From the NCBI GenBank assembly GCA_963575745.1, contig CAUYUJ010009835.1, forward strand, positions 377,001 to 441,000: a DNA stretch of 64,000 bases, written 5' to 3'. The DNA is from Prorocentrum cordatum. Its lineage: Eukaryota; Sar; Dinophyceae; Prorocentrales; Prorocentraceae. Of the stretch, positions 33,386 through 43,189 are shown in pieces; within the stretch, counting starts at the first letter, position 1, and every line of letters begins with the position of its first letter. The notes under the pieces were generated by a model. It did not search any database. It was not told where the DNA came from and was given only the letters and a program-made list of their open reading frames with translations. The translations under genes were made by a program, and so were the position numbers.

Positions 33386-35608
33386 TCACCTCTGACGCTC
33401 ACATGTATCCAGCCTCGCCGCTCCCTCCTTGAGGAGCTGGACAGCAGGAAAAGGGAGGGCAAGTCGGGGGCGGGCCTTCATACTACTCTTGGGATGTCGG
33501 CCGCCTGACAGAAGAGACCACGCACCTTGGGAGAACTTGCTTTGGAAGCGCTCCATACATTCACCTTTGAGCCCTTTGAGGTTGCTTTCCGTATATCGGC
33601 CGCACCTTCGGCACACTACAATGAAGGACTCAATGTCAAGATAATCACATATCATAAGTTGGTGCTTCTGGGGGTCTCGAATTAATTGTGAGAGAGTCGC
33701 CGAATTGCCTGGGCACGGCTCCGCCGTGCGGGCTTGCTTGGTGGCGTCGGTTCTAGCTCTAGTATGGCATAGCAGGCACAGCCAGTGACCGTTCAGCCAG
33801 CCCCAAGCGTGCCTACTTACATTGGCACGTGCACTCGCACGCCTGGGACCCGCAGCAGGGGGTGGGGGGGTAAGCCACTCATGGACCGCACCCGCTGCCC
33901 CCACAGGGGGATTGAGGCTCTTGGCTGGGGTGGCAAAGGCTTTCTTCCCAGTCTTGGGCGCCAGCGGCGCCCAGAGCGAGCGGGCCTCACCAACAAATCG
34001 CACGAACCTCTGCACCCTGCTGCGAGTCTCTTTATAAAATTCAATCTCCAAAGTTGACGGGGCTGGGGACGAGGCAGCAGCATGTTTGGCCACCTTATCC
34101 GCCCAGTCGTTTCCTTTTGCTAGAAACCAGTCCCTCGGGCCAGCCTCCAGGGACTTAAGATCCTGGTGGGCCTTAACTTTCGCAATCTCGAGGGACCCGA
34201 AACTGGCCTGGGACCTGGCCAAAACAGAAACTCCAGAGTACATTTCTTTCCTACTAACCTCAGGGCTCTGGTGGACCGAGAGGATACCTTTGAAATCGGC
34301 CCACGCCTTCGTGACTCTGGGACACGAGGCGGCAGCTAGAAAACCTAAGTGTTCGGCAGCAGGCGACGTCGGGGGCAGGCTGGCCCCCACGGGCCCCGAG
34401 AGGGAGGCAACTAGGTCGCCCTCCTCGTCGATTTTGACCACGGACCAGGCAGGGGCATCATAAACCGCGGGTCCAGGTTTGAAAACGCTGCCATCGTGAA
34501 ACGCTTCTCCATTCATGGCCACCTCCTTCGGTAGCCCATCACGAGACCAATACACCGCTTGGTCCAATCCTAAGCCAGGGGGCCTCAGAGCAATCGGTTC
34601 TGGTCGAAGCTGAAATCCCAAGACATATGGAAATCCCCTCCTCCCGTCTCTGAGCTCCTCCACGTCCCCCTCTGTTTGCGGGCACTCGAAGAGTCTGTGG
34701 GGGATGGGGTCCACGGGGCCCTGGCATAGGTCGCACACGGCTTCACCGTCATACCCTGCAGACGTCATTTTATCTTTGGTCCACATACACTGGCAGCCGA
34801 AAGAGAGCAGCGTCTTGCGCTTGTGACCTTGGATGGACTGGTCCTGCAGCGCGTGCTGCATGACCGAGGTGTCGAGCGGCTCGTCTAGGCCGAGCTTCTT
34901 ACTCGCACGAAGGTCCAATTGTTGCTGCCACTGGCTCTGAAACATCTTCGTAATTAGCGCGGGAGAGGTCGTGATGAGGGGGAAATCCTGGTCGTCCGAG
35001 TTCTGGTAAACGAACGGGTCGGGCATTGACCATCCCAGACGCTCAAGACTGAGTAGCGTGGCCCCAAGGGGCCCTCGGATTTGGTACCACTTCTTGGGGG
35101 GCTTGTTGAGCACCTCGAGGGCTTGGGCACGGAGACCAGGAAGCGAGAAACTAACGGTTCCAGGATAATGAGCAACTCTCCAAATCAGGTTAGCCCAATA
35201 AACCGCTGGCCCCAGGGCCGCACTCCAAGTCGGGTCACCCAGGATCGAGAGAGCCAAAGACCTGGACCTAGTAGCACAGCGGGGGCCCACAATCTTGAGG
35301 TACAGAAACTGGGCCTCGTGCGCCTCGGGGTTGGTTAAGCCAACGATCTCAGCTCCATAGTAGACTGCCGCTTTCAACCCCGTCTGATAAACCTTACGCA
35401 TGTTCGCACCTGCACGCCTAATCTGCGCCAAGCGATGGAGACGTCGTTTCATCTGGGTCGTTCGCTTCTTGAGGGTCACACGATTCTTCTTCCTAAGACG
35501 GTTTCCCATGGTGAAATCAACTCCTAGGTTTGGCGCAGACTGAGCTTGGTGGACTCCATCGGGTCCATTGTATTTGCCTAGAGCCTTTTGCCAAGCGCTG
35601 CTGCACAT
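33386..35608 (-). CDS. retrotransposon polyprotein, RT thumb to RNase H and C-terminal zinc domain
   Basis: A 740-residue open frame. Residues about 20-110 fit an RT thumb/connection (LGVDF, then a Lys/Arg-rich helix region). A CCHC finger, CDLCQ then HRLFECP, lies at + strand 34681-34737. A type-I RNase H follows with all expected acidic positions: FHDGS (near 34494), AAEHLG, the Asp in ADFKG, VKAHQD, and NDWADK (near 34100). The C-terminal third has two CxxC pairs (CLLC, CRRC) before a final Cys, a pattern also seen in elements B, C and D. The RNase H presumably degraded RNA of the RNA:DNA hybrid. The RT palm lies upstream in another frame, so the copy is dead as an autonomous element although this frame is intact. 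Confidence 0.85.
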   Translation of the reverse strand: MCSSAWQKALGKYNGPDGVHQAQSAPNLGVDFTMGNRLRKKNRVTLKKRTTQMKRRLHRLAQIRRAGANMRKVYQTGLKAAVYYGAEIVGLTNPEAHEAQFLYLKIVGPRCATRSRSLALSILGDPTWSAALGPAVYWANLIWRVAHYPGTVSFSLPGLRAQALEVLNKPPKKWYQIRGPLGATLLSLERLGWSMPDPFVYQNSDDQDFPLITTSPALITKMFQSQWQQQLDLRASKKLGLDEPLDTSVMQHALQDQSIQGHKRKTLLSFGCQCMWTKDKMTSAGYDGEAVCDLCQGPVDPIPHRLFECPQTEGDVEELRDGRRGFPYVLGFQLRPEPIALRPPGLGLDQAVYWSRDGLPKEVAMNGEAFHDGSVFKPGPAVYDAPAWSVVKIDEEGDLVASLSGPVGASLPPTSPAAEHLGFLAAASCPRVTKAWADFKGILSVHQSPEVSRKEMYSGVSVLARSQASFGSLEIAKVKAHQDLKSLEAGPRDWFLAKGNDWADKVAKHAAASSPAPSTLEIEFYKETRSRVQRFVRFVGEARSLWAPLAPKTGKKAFATPAKSLNPPVGAAGAVHEWLTPPPPAAGPRRASARANVSRHAWGWLNGHWLCLLCHTRARTDATKQARTAEPCPGNSATLSQLIRDPQKHQLMICDYLDIESFIVVCRRCGRYTESNLKGLKGECMERFQSKFSQGAWSLLSGGRHPKSSMKARPRLALPFPAVQLLKEGAARLDTCERQR

Positions 35609-35870
35609 CTGCGGACGAGCCCAACACCGCCGCCTTGTGCAGCGCGACCGAGCAATCGAGGTCCTCCTCGATTAAATATAGCATGCTGTCGGCGGCCTGT
35701 GCCAAGTCCGACACCAAAAGTCTGATACTAGTGTTGCTGCTGCCCAACATGAAATCGTCTATAAAGATGGAGGGGTCCACGGAGGGGAACTTCGGAACCC
35801 AGGAGTCCAGGGAGGAGGAGGGGGAGGAGCAGGAACAGGAGGAGGAGGAGGAGGATTTTTTGTTTGGCAT
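35517..35870 (-). pseudogene. RT palm fragment of element A
   Basis: This frame contains FIDDFMLG, the x-x-D-D motif C of reverse transcriptase, followed by palm-end sequence. It overlaps the start of the 740-aa frame (shared QRLAK/QKALGK region), so one frameshift near 35585 separates them. Everything upstream of motif C is replaced by a CTC array, whose translation gives the poly-Ser start. Confidence 0.75.
35808..35861 (+). repeat. (GGA)n array between elements B and A
   Basis: GGAGGAGG with GCAGGAAC interruptions. It is CTC on the sense strand of both elements. Confidence 0.85.
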
Positions 35871-35929
35871 CCACTGCCACAGACCTCCCTACAGGGGGCA
35901 AGCAAGAGGAGGAGTCGACCGTGATCCCA

Positions 35930-36360
35930 GACCTCCTGGGGTGGAACCCCTTGCCGAGCAGCCTCCAACACTCGCATCCCTGAGGATGCGAGACAGGCAC
36001 ACACGGCTTCGCGAGGTTCGCGAGGCGCTCTCCAGGGGTGAAACAGCCACAGTTCTGGCAACTACAGATGAACGAACGGTCACTGCAGACTACCACAATG
36101 CATCTGTGGCCCAGGCCTCGCAGAACTTGAGGCTCGATGCGCGGCAGCAGGGAACAGCGACCAGGAACAGGCATAGCCCTCGACCGAGCAACTCGCAGAC
36201 ACTTGAAGCACTGCCAGAACGAGCGAGGGGGGGAGCCAATCGGCTCCCATTCATGAGGTGGCCTCGGATCTTCTTCCACACGCGACGCGGGGGGGCTCCA
36301 CGACACGACCAACCCCTCTAAGTTCGTCCGAGGCCACAGCTCCATGAAGTTTGCTGCCAA
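35930..36360 (-). pseudogene. element B C-terminal cysteine-rich domain
   Basis: The frame has FWQCFKCLRVARSR, then FICSCQNCGC, then further Cys and a GKGFHP end. The spacing WxCxxC ... CxxCG ... C matches the C-termini of elements A, C and D. Probably a nucleic-acid-binding zinc domain; the function is inferred. Confidence 0.6.
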
Positions 36361-36910
36361 GACGGTGACAGCGCGCGCAACAGAGCATACACAGTTGACC
36401 CCCCTCCATTCAGCATCGGATGGAGATGGGCGAAGAGCTGCCCCAGCCTTGGCCGCAAGGTCGGCCGCGTGTTACCGCTGGCGTGAACCAGCTCTTCGGG
36501 GGGCAAACCTGGATCCTCTTGCTGGTGAGCCTTCACCTTACACACTGACGCAACAGCCCCTGGGCAAACGCGTCAGCCTGAAGGACGAGGCCGCTGTATG
36601 TCCCCCTGGCGTGCGTGCGATCCCCTGGAGGCCTACCATGCTGATTGACTACCGCCTGGCAGTCCGAATGCAAAACAACATAGACTTCCGTTAGCAGCGA
36701 TGCGGCAGCAACAGAGGCCGCACATTCAGCCACGCTGGCCTGAGGGAGCGAATTGCCCAGAGGGCCCAACACCTGGCCAGGAGCTTACCCGACTCGCCGA
36801 CCATCGCCGCTCCCCAGCCTGATCTGGAGAGGTGTCCACTAGCACGACGCTGACAGCTACCGTCGCCGCACAGGCTTCCTCTTGAGCTCTCGGATTCCTG
36901 GGGTCGGCGG
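36318..36910 (-). pseudogene. element B RNase H, frameshifted
   Basis: RNase H signature pieces sit in different frames: GDGSC (near 36855), ASVAEC, LHSDCQAVVN (near 36650), KVKAHQQE (near 36535) and ADLAAK (near 36455). The residue set is recognisable but at least two frameshifts separate the pieces. Confidence 0.65.
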
Positions 36911-36963
36911 AGGGAGGCCTGCCTCGGCGACAGCCTCGGGGACAGCTTGAAGCTGGACTGCTT

Positions 36964-37536
36964 TCATGGCGCCGTCCAGGGGGGGGGGAGCCTGACATCG
37001 CTCGGACGTGTGCATTTTTTCTCGGCGAGGGCCATCGAGGAGCATCCTCGATCATTTGGCGAAAAAGCCACGCACGAAACAGAAAAAAACAACACAGGGA
37101 ATGGACGTCCGAGCGATGGCGAGATGGCGTCGTCCACGGGGAGGGGCTTTGATGCGTCAGAGGCTGGGTGCTCGAGAAGGCTTGTCTCGCGCAGAAATCC
37201 AACACCAGGCGGCAGGTCAGCCACGCGGAAACGCACCTGGTCGAGCAAGCCAGCTCCTGCCAGCGAGGGCCTCTGCTCCTCGCACACGCTGCAGTGCCAG
37301 AGGCTTTGGATGACCGAGCCCCCCACCTGGCCACACAGCGGGCACACGTCTTCGATCATGTACCACTTGGAGACACACTTAGACAGCGCCCAGGCAGCTC
37401 GGCAAGGAACAGCACGAACAGCTCCTTCCTGCCCGGCAGACAGCCGTTTGGAAGCAAGCGCCCGAGTCACAACGTCGAAACACATGCGCTTGCCCGAGCC
37501 GTACTTCGAACCCACTCCCACCTCAAGCCATTTCAA
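36964..37536 (-). pseudogene. element B connection/zinc-finger fragment ending in M2
   Basis: The 190-residue frame starts in sequence typical of the region between RT thumb and CCHC finger and contains CPLCGQ and, 18 residues later, LWHC..C. It ends as a chimera: its last roughly 45 residues are a translation of the M2 element (36991-37123). The insertion cut the frame between finger and RNase H. Confidence 0.65.
36991..37123 (+). mobile_element. M2 inverted-repeat element, copy 1
   Basis: Contains CATCGCTCGGACGTGTGCAT at the left and ATGGACGTCCGAGCGATGG at the right, inverted repeats of about 16 bp. It is inserted in retroelement B, so it is younger than B. Flanks GGGAG and ATGGC do not match. 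Confidence 0.85.
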
Positions 37537-38056
37537 GACCGAGACTTTCGGGCACGCTTTTTAAAAGGGAAGGGGAGATGATGAGGAGGGAAATGAACCG
37601 ACCGTCTTCATCCACCATCGTGAACGGGTTCGGCATAGACCAGTTGATGCGCGCCAGCGATAGGTGGAGAGCCCCCATGGGGCCTTTAACAAAGCGCCAC
37701 GATATAGGAGGTGAGGCCCAGGTGGATTGCCATGCGCACCGAACCTGCCCCTAAGATGGCACCCAAGCAGATGCCAGAGCCCCAAGCTGTATCGCAGAAT
37801 CGGGGTCACACTCCCATACAAGGCGGGATCGTTCTCCAAACGCGCGAGGATCGACAAGCTCCGCTCGCCGTTCGAAGGCTTGATGACAGCCGCAAACACC
37901 TTCCTGGCCTTCCCAGTTCCCCGCCGACATCCCATGCACCTCCAAACCCGTAATTCACGCCAGCCAGAGGGCCAGCAACCATAATTTTAGCAGTTCGGCA
38001 GCCCAAACAGGGGCGCTGGCGCACAAGGCGCCTAGTCCTGCGAGCAGCAGCCGAAC

Positions 38057-38181
38057 AACGGAGGAGGAGGAGGATCAGGAGGAGGAGGGGGGAGGAGCGA
38101 TCAGGAGCGGGGGAGGCGAGGGGGAGCGAGGAGGAGCAAGGAAAAGGAGGAGGAGGAGGCGGAGGAGGAGGAGGAAGAGGA
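38057..38181 (+). repeat. (GGA)n array before the spliced-leader relict
   Basis: GGAGGAGG with GATCAGG and GGGAGCGAG interruptions over about 125 bp. It ends two bases before the spliced-leader match. Confidence 0.85.
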
Positions 38182-38182
38182 G

Positions 38183-38204
38183 CCCGTTGCCATTTTGGCT
38201 CAAG
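38183..38204 (+). other. dinoflagellate spliced-leader relict
   Basis: Bases 38183-38204 match the conserved 22-nt dinoflagellate spliced leader at 20 of 22 positions, including the unbroken CCATTTTGGCTCAAG. The differences are C at the degenerate first base and T for A at position 6. No GT donor follows, so this is not an SL RNA gene. It is the trace of a trans-spliced mRNA that was reverse transcribed and reinserted. The first in-frame ATG of the downstream reading frame lies about 36 nt later. Confidence 0.88.
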
Positions 38205-38235
38205 ACGTTTTGTCCTGAGTGGGCAGCCTACAGCA

Positions 38236-39190
38236 GTGAGCATGCCTCCGTGCAAGCGGGGGCGGACATCCCTACACAACTCTTTCTCTCTTCTTACACG
38301 GTGGGGCGTGATTTCTTTTGATGCCCCCGCCAGACTCAGGAGCTCGCGCAATGAGGACAGCGGACGAGGAAGCAGACTGCGGCGGGATGGCACCCGGTCG
38401 CCTCAGAGGAGCCTGTCTAATGTTGATGTTGATGATATGCGGAAGCGTGCTGACGCCACGAAGCCAAAAGTCGTGGCAGCCGTCGCAGCCATGCAGGGCG
38501 TTCTCTCCACCTCGCATCATCAATGGGCACCCACTACGCCAACTTGGACAAGACCATCCAGACCAGGTGCGCCGCGCTCGAGAGAAGGATGGACAACGCA
38601 GACGTCACCATCGCACAGCTTCGTGAACAACTCAATGCTTTCAAAAGCCGTATGGGGACAGTTTCCAGCGAGGCCGTCACCGCCAGCGAACTGAGAGTTC
38701 GACCGCAACATCGACTCTACCACCATCGTGGCGCGTTGCCCCCACATGGTGCCGCGGGAGAGAGTGCTGGCCGCAGGTGTACAATGGTTACGTGACTCCT
38801 CTTGGGAAGATGATCCCTGGCAGCTTCAAGGGGAACCTGCCGGCAAGCACTTCGTTGTCAAATGCTGGGGGGCCGCAGGGTGGGCTGCTGGGCGGGTCTG
38901 CCAGGCCCTTGGCGCGCTCCGCAAGGAGGGCGGATCATATCGGCGATTCAATGTACAGGCCAGCGGGAAATACTTGCCCACAAAATCATTCATGATTCTG
39001 GATGATTCTGGATAAGAACCTGGACCAGATCAAGATCGAGATCGCGACGAAGACCGCGCGGAAGCTTCTGCTAGGGCCGTGCCCTGCTCAAAATTTTCAT
39101 GTGGATCGACACGCGGGCGTGGTTTCATCGCAATGGAAGCCGCTCATCAAGATCACCTCGAAGCACGACAATTCTCCGCCCACGCGTGAG
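38236..39190 (+). pseudogene. element E N-terminal (ORF1-like) region
   Basis: Three frames together give a plausible N-terminal retroelement protein. A basic segment (38236-38520) with RKRADATK is followed by a predicted coiled coil (38523-38690: ALERRMDNADVTIAQLREQL). Then 38728-38995 has HFVVKCWG, GRVCQALGALRKEGG and YRRFNVQASGKYL, a basic stretch that could be an RNA-binding fold. NLDQIKIEIATKTARKLL (39005-39060) closes it. Frame changes at about 38510, 38700 and 39000 make it a pseudogene. The coiled-coil and basic character fits nucleic-acid chaperone ORF1 proteins; that role is inferred. Confidence 0.6.
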
Positions 39191-39194
39191 TTGG

Positions 39195-40290
39195 AGAGCC
39201 TTGGGGATAGGACGCTTGTCCATATTGGGAGTCTCTCGATGCCGAAGATGTGCCAGGAGAGGCGCGTGTTCGGATATTCCCTTTTGTTCCAGTGTCCCGG
39301 GCATATCAGGAACTCGAACTTCGGGGTGGAGGCGCGTCAGGAAATGCCCAGGGCGTCTGGTGAATATCCGATCGACCTTAGAGGTGTGCTGCTCCACGCT
39401 GTATAGTGAGTAGGCTCTACACTCTCGGTTTCGACCAGCATCGGAAAACAGAAAGACCCGCCACGCAGGCGCTCTCTGCCTTCGCCACTCCTGAAGAGCA
39501 GCTTGTGGCTGAAGGAGGGTTTGTTGAACACAAGGCTGAGGGGGATCAGCGCACACATTGAAATCGCCAGCAAGCACAAGGACATGCCGATCAGGAGCTC
39601 CTCTGGATATCTCTAGCTGCGCTTTGGTATGTTGAATAATCGTAGCTGTCTCCAAATCAAGAAGGCCATGGTTATGAGTGCTCTTGTGTGAGATCATATT
39701 GTGAGGAGCTCCTGGATCATCAGAGATAGGGCCCAGGCCGAAAAAAAAAAAAAAAAAAGTGCCGTGCCCTCCCAGAGACTAAGACCTCGGGCTCGCACTT
39801 CGCCTGGGAGCTGAAGCCGTTGGAGGGGGCGAGGGAAGGGTAGATAGTCGCCGCGCCACCTCGCCCACGCGAGTCAGTGAAAGTGGCCTGCCCAGCATAG
39901 AATATGCGAGAGAAGTAGATGCAATCGAGGAGGTCGCATATACTTCCATGCGTTTCCTGCAACGCAATGATAGAGTTTGGTTTAAGGGGGGCACCGAGGT
40001 AGCCGAGCTTGGAAGAGCGAGCGGGAGGGAAACGGTGGAATAGAGCTCGAGCGTTCCACGCGCCTAGCGCCAGGCATCGAGCTTCGAGTGGCGTTCCTCC
40101 AAGAGCGTGGAACAAATTGCTAACGGCCCCGCGTCGCGCTGGTCGCAGCGCTCGCAAATGCATCCCGCACTCGGGGCTCGATGACACTCCTGTCCATGCC
40201 CAGCGCGGGGATGTTGGAACTCTGGGGCTAGCGCAGCGGACCTGGGACGAGCGCGACCACTCGGAGTTGCACCCCCCCGAGAAGTCAACG
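39195..40290 (-). pseudogene. inverted AP-type endonuclease (EEP) domain of element E
   Basis: On the minus strand the endonuclease/exonuclease/phosphatase signatures run in order: WNARAL (near 40065), LQETHG (near 39955), LAGDFNV (near 39570), VDRIF (near 39370) and SEHAPLL (near 39270). The GDFN motif is intact. A T18 tract (A18 on +, 39741-39758) breaks the frame in the middle. In an uninverted element this domain would lie between ORF1 and RT on the + strand. Here it lies exactly there but reversed. Confidence 0.75.
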
Positions 40291-40399
40291 TTCCACAGAG
40301 AAGTTTTGCGCAGGGGTGCTCGACAGACGCGAAGCGCCCTGTTCAAGGAGGCCCCCAATGATCCCATCTCGAAGTTCCTGCCCTTCAGGTATACAAGCC

Positions 40400-42890
40400 G
40401 TGCTGTCTGGGGAACGATCGGAAGTTGGCCCAGAGTTCATTGCGGCAAGAGTTGGCCCAGGAGCATCTCGACATCGACCCAGAGACGGCCCGCGCTCCCC
40501 TGAAAGACCCTCGGAAGTTCTCAGACATGCTGGACACTCTTCATTTTCAGGATGCCGAACGCGAGCAACAGCGCGCCAGATAGCAGCTGAATGCCGCGAA
40601 GTCGGAGTCCACCCGATCCAAGCTCACGCCGCGTCTGCGGAGGCTTGTTCGCAGAGGACGATTCTGGGAGCCTTCTGACCGGCGCCTGCAGTTGAGCGGG
40701 GTTCGCTCGGGCACCCGGTCGTTGACCGCGCAGAGCAAGATGCAAAAGAGATCTCCACCCATTGGGGCCAGGTATGTTCTCAAAAGGAAGTCAATAGCTC
40801 TGCTGGTCGTGATTACCTTGCTCAGTGATTTACAAAATGTGATATTCGTGATGTTCCCCCTCCCTTCTATCGTGATATGGAACAGTATGTAGCCAGACTC
40901 TCAGATTCTGCCCCTGGTCCTGACTCTTTACCTTATGGCGCCTACAAGTATGAGGGTTTCCATTATAGATGCGTTCGAGAGGCCGCTGTATTGCGGTCAC
41001 TGGGGTTCGAGAACACGGACAACAAAATCATCGCGGCCGACGTTTTCCTCTAGATCAACAAAATCACGCCGTCGTTTGCTGTTAAAATACAACGCGGATT
41101 CAGTCGCCCCCAGAACTCCGGAGAATCATCGTTGAGCTTGACGGGTATCATCATTGAGCTTGACGGGTATGCCAGGGTTTTCTCGATGCCCCCATCGGCC
41201 CCCATAGATCTTCCAGCTCTGGCATCTCTTGACATCGATCTGGCCTTTCCCAGCCTGAGCCACACATGGCCCCACTAAGTGCTGGGTGCCTTTCTTATGC
41301 CAGATCTTCCTCGGATGTCCGCGCAAGCTCTCTGCGCTTCCGTGCTGTGCTACGGCGCGCCCATGACTTCCAAGGTGTTTCTATACCATCAAGGGTGTGG
41401 CATTATTCCAAGATGTCCAGCCTCTGGCACGTTGTTCGTGATGGCGACATATTGTTTCTTTCTTCGCATGGGCGGAGCTCTCGCTACACGTAATGCTGGA
41501 TTGGCCAGATGTTGCGCGGATGGCGCCGGTGCTGCACTTCGCAAACTCGCTGTTCTACCTCTACTTCATGTGTTCGGGACAGTTGAGGGCGTTGCGGCCC
41601 TGGAACTTCAGACCTCGACGCGCAAGATTTTCCCGTTCGCCGAGGCGTTCAGCGAGCGGTTCGCCCGTAGATATCAGACATGGCTGCGTGAATGCCTGCC
41701 CCCTTGGGCGACCTTTGAAGTAGTTGCTGCTCGGATATTTTTGGCTCTGGATCGGGCCTGCTGCCGCGCTACATTCGCGGAGATCCCCTGTCGCCAAGCG
41801 GCAGGGCCGAGGCTCGCGACTTGCTGGCCAGGGCGCCCCGTTTTCTGTCACTGCGTACAACTGCGAGAGCCGCGTGGCTTCTGTTCTTTCGTATGTCATT
41901 CAACTCCTGCTTTTTACCCGGTGAAGCTGCTCGACAGGAGGCCGTCATGTTTGCGAGACTGTTCCGCGCGCCTCGCTGCGTGCTTCCCAGGGCTGGGCGG
42001 TTCGAAGTCTCTCTTTGGGGTGGCCTCAAGGTCTCCAGTGCCCGAGCCACGTCGCTGGCGGCCCTGATTAGGGCCAGCAGGCTCCATTTCCTGTCCTGGC
42101 GCGATGTTCTCCATGTCCTTGTCAGGACGGCGGAAGACGAATTGCCGATCGTCGATCGTACCCATACTCATTATCTGTCTCCTCCTTTCTGGCGCCTCCC
42201 CTCCTCTTGCGAGTTCCTTTCCTCTGCTGATGCCGCTTCCCCCCGTCCTCTCTCGTCTGGCCTCACTGTTCCCAGCGCCCGCTCGCACCGTCGTATCACT
42301 GCTGCCGCTCGCGTTGCCATCGACGCTTTAAATGATGCTCGTGTCGAGCATGAATCTCCCAAATCCAAAGTCCAGCGGCGCTTGCAGTTGTCTCTCACAG
42401 CTTCGCAGCACGCCCCATGTCTCAAATAATGCTTCGCCTCTCGGTTGGCCCCGTGGATGCCCATCTCGCTTGAGGAAGCGCTTGGTCTCCCGTGGGACTT
42501 GGTTCGGTCGGTGTTGTCTCGCTCGAGTGGTTTCGTTCTCGATGGCCGTGCTCAAAGTGCTGATGGGCGGATGGGCCACCGACAGACGTTTTCAGAAACA
42601 CACACCGTGCGTGCCCGGGTGTTGTGACGCTCCTGCTGGGCTCGCTTATCATTGGGCGTGCCCGCTCTTCACGCGAGCCCTCGCCAGCTTGCTCGACATC
42701 CCTCTCGATCTGTTTCTTGCGACGTCCATTTTGCCCGTTTTGGTTGCGCCATCCCGTATCGCACGTCCCTCCGTGTTCCTGCTGGCGCGTCCGTTCTCTT
42801 TTCACATTCTCACGCCGAGAGCCCGCGCCCCATCCCAGACGAAACGGTCAGGCCCATCCGACCCACAGTGAGGTGGGCGCTCGAACGTAT
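40400..42890 (+). pseudogene. element E reverse transcriptase and connection region
   Basis: Pieces in three frames follow RT order. SAPGPDSLPYGA (near 40910) is the finger motif. LDIDLAFPSLSH (near 41235) is motif A with its Asp. IIPRCPASGTLF (near 41400) is motif B. ARCCADGAG (near 41510) is motif C with the second catalytic Asp changed to Gly. VTAYNCESRVASVLSYV (41850) and SLWGGLKVSSARATSLAALI (42010) are thumb/connection. CVPGCC..YHWACP (42608-42662) is the CCHC finger. Stops at 41058 and 41276 and several frame changes confirm decay. Confidence 0.75.
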
Positions 42891-43018
42891 ATGACAGAGG
42901 AACTCGCTCGCCGCGGCCACGTGCGAGGAGGAGGAAGAGGAGCGAACATCAAGTAGCGGGGAGTAGCGAGAAGGAGCTACGTAGTTGGAGCGAGGAGGAT
43001 TGACGCAAAGCGAAGAGC

Positions 43019-43166
43019 CTCCTCCTCCTCCTCCTCATCCTCCTCCTCCTCCTCTCCTCCTCCTCCTCCTCCTCCACCTCCTCCTCCTCCTTCCCCCCGC
43101 CCCTCCTCCGCCTCGAGGAGGAGGAGGAGGAGGAGGAGGAGGAGGAGGAGGAGGAGGAGGAGGAGG
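43019..43166. repeat. (CTC)n-(GAG)n palindromic microsatellite
   Basis: About 70 bp of CTC-rich sequence, then a CTCGAG centre at 43113-43118, then about 50 bp of GAG. The halves are complementary and could form a long hairpin. The left half is also the CTC tract downstream of element E. Confidence 0.9.
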
Positions 43167-43189
43167 AAGAACGAGGACGCACTCCCTCT

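Larger units (their letters stand above)
33314..35870 (-). mobile_element. retroelement A, 5'-truncated non-LTR copy
   Basis: A 3' fragment of a non-LTR retrotransposon. It starts within the reverse transcriptase palm at motif C and runs through thumb, CCHC finger, RNase H and the C-terminal cysteine-rich domain. The 3' flank is a CTC array on its sense strand and the 5' border is another CTC array (35808-35861). It lies head-to-tail downstream of element B. Confidence 0.85.
35880..37950 (-). mobile_element. retroelement B, decayed non-LTR 3' half
   Basis: Minus-strand order: connection domain (about 37930-37700), zinc-finger-like region CPLCG..LWHC (near 37330), RNase H pieces and a C-terminal cysteine-rich domain (36250-35930). 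It is split by several frameshifts and by an M2 element at 36991-37123. Its 3' end stops about 70 bp before the CTC array at 35808-35861. Confidence 0.75.
38183..42960 (+). mobile_element. retroelement E, SL-headed copy with internal inversion
   Basis: Order on the + strand: spliced-leader relict, N-terminal ORF region (38240-39190), endonuclease in reverse orientation (about 40290 to 39195), reverse transcriptase (about 40800-41750), connection domain and CCHC finger (to about 42665). RNase H is not recognisable. A CTC array follows at 43019. The leader suggests the 5' end is complete. Confidence 0.75.

Noticed and set aside
38183-38204. An SL RNA gene
   Set aside because: A functional SL RNA gene would have a GT donor and a short structured intron with an Sm-like site right after the leader. 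Here ACGTTTTGTCC and then coding-like sequence follow.
39741-39758. A18 run as the poly(A) tail of an inserted retrogene
   Set aside because: It lies inside the inverted endonuclease domain with domain sequence on both sides, so it fits homopolymer expansion better than a tail. No TSD was seen.
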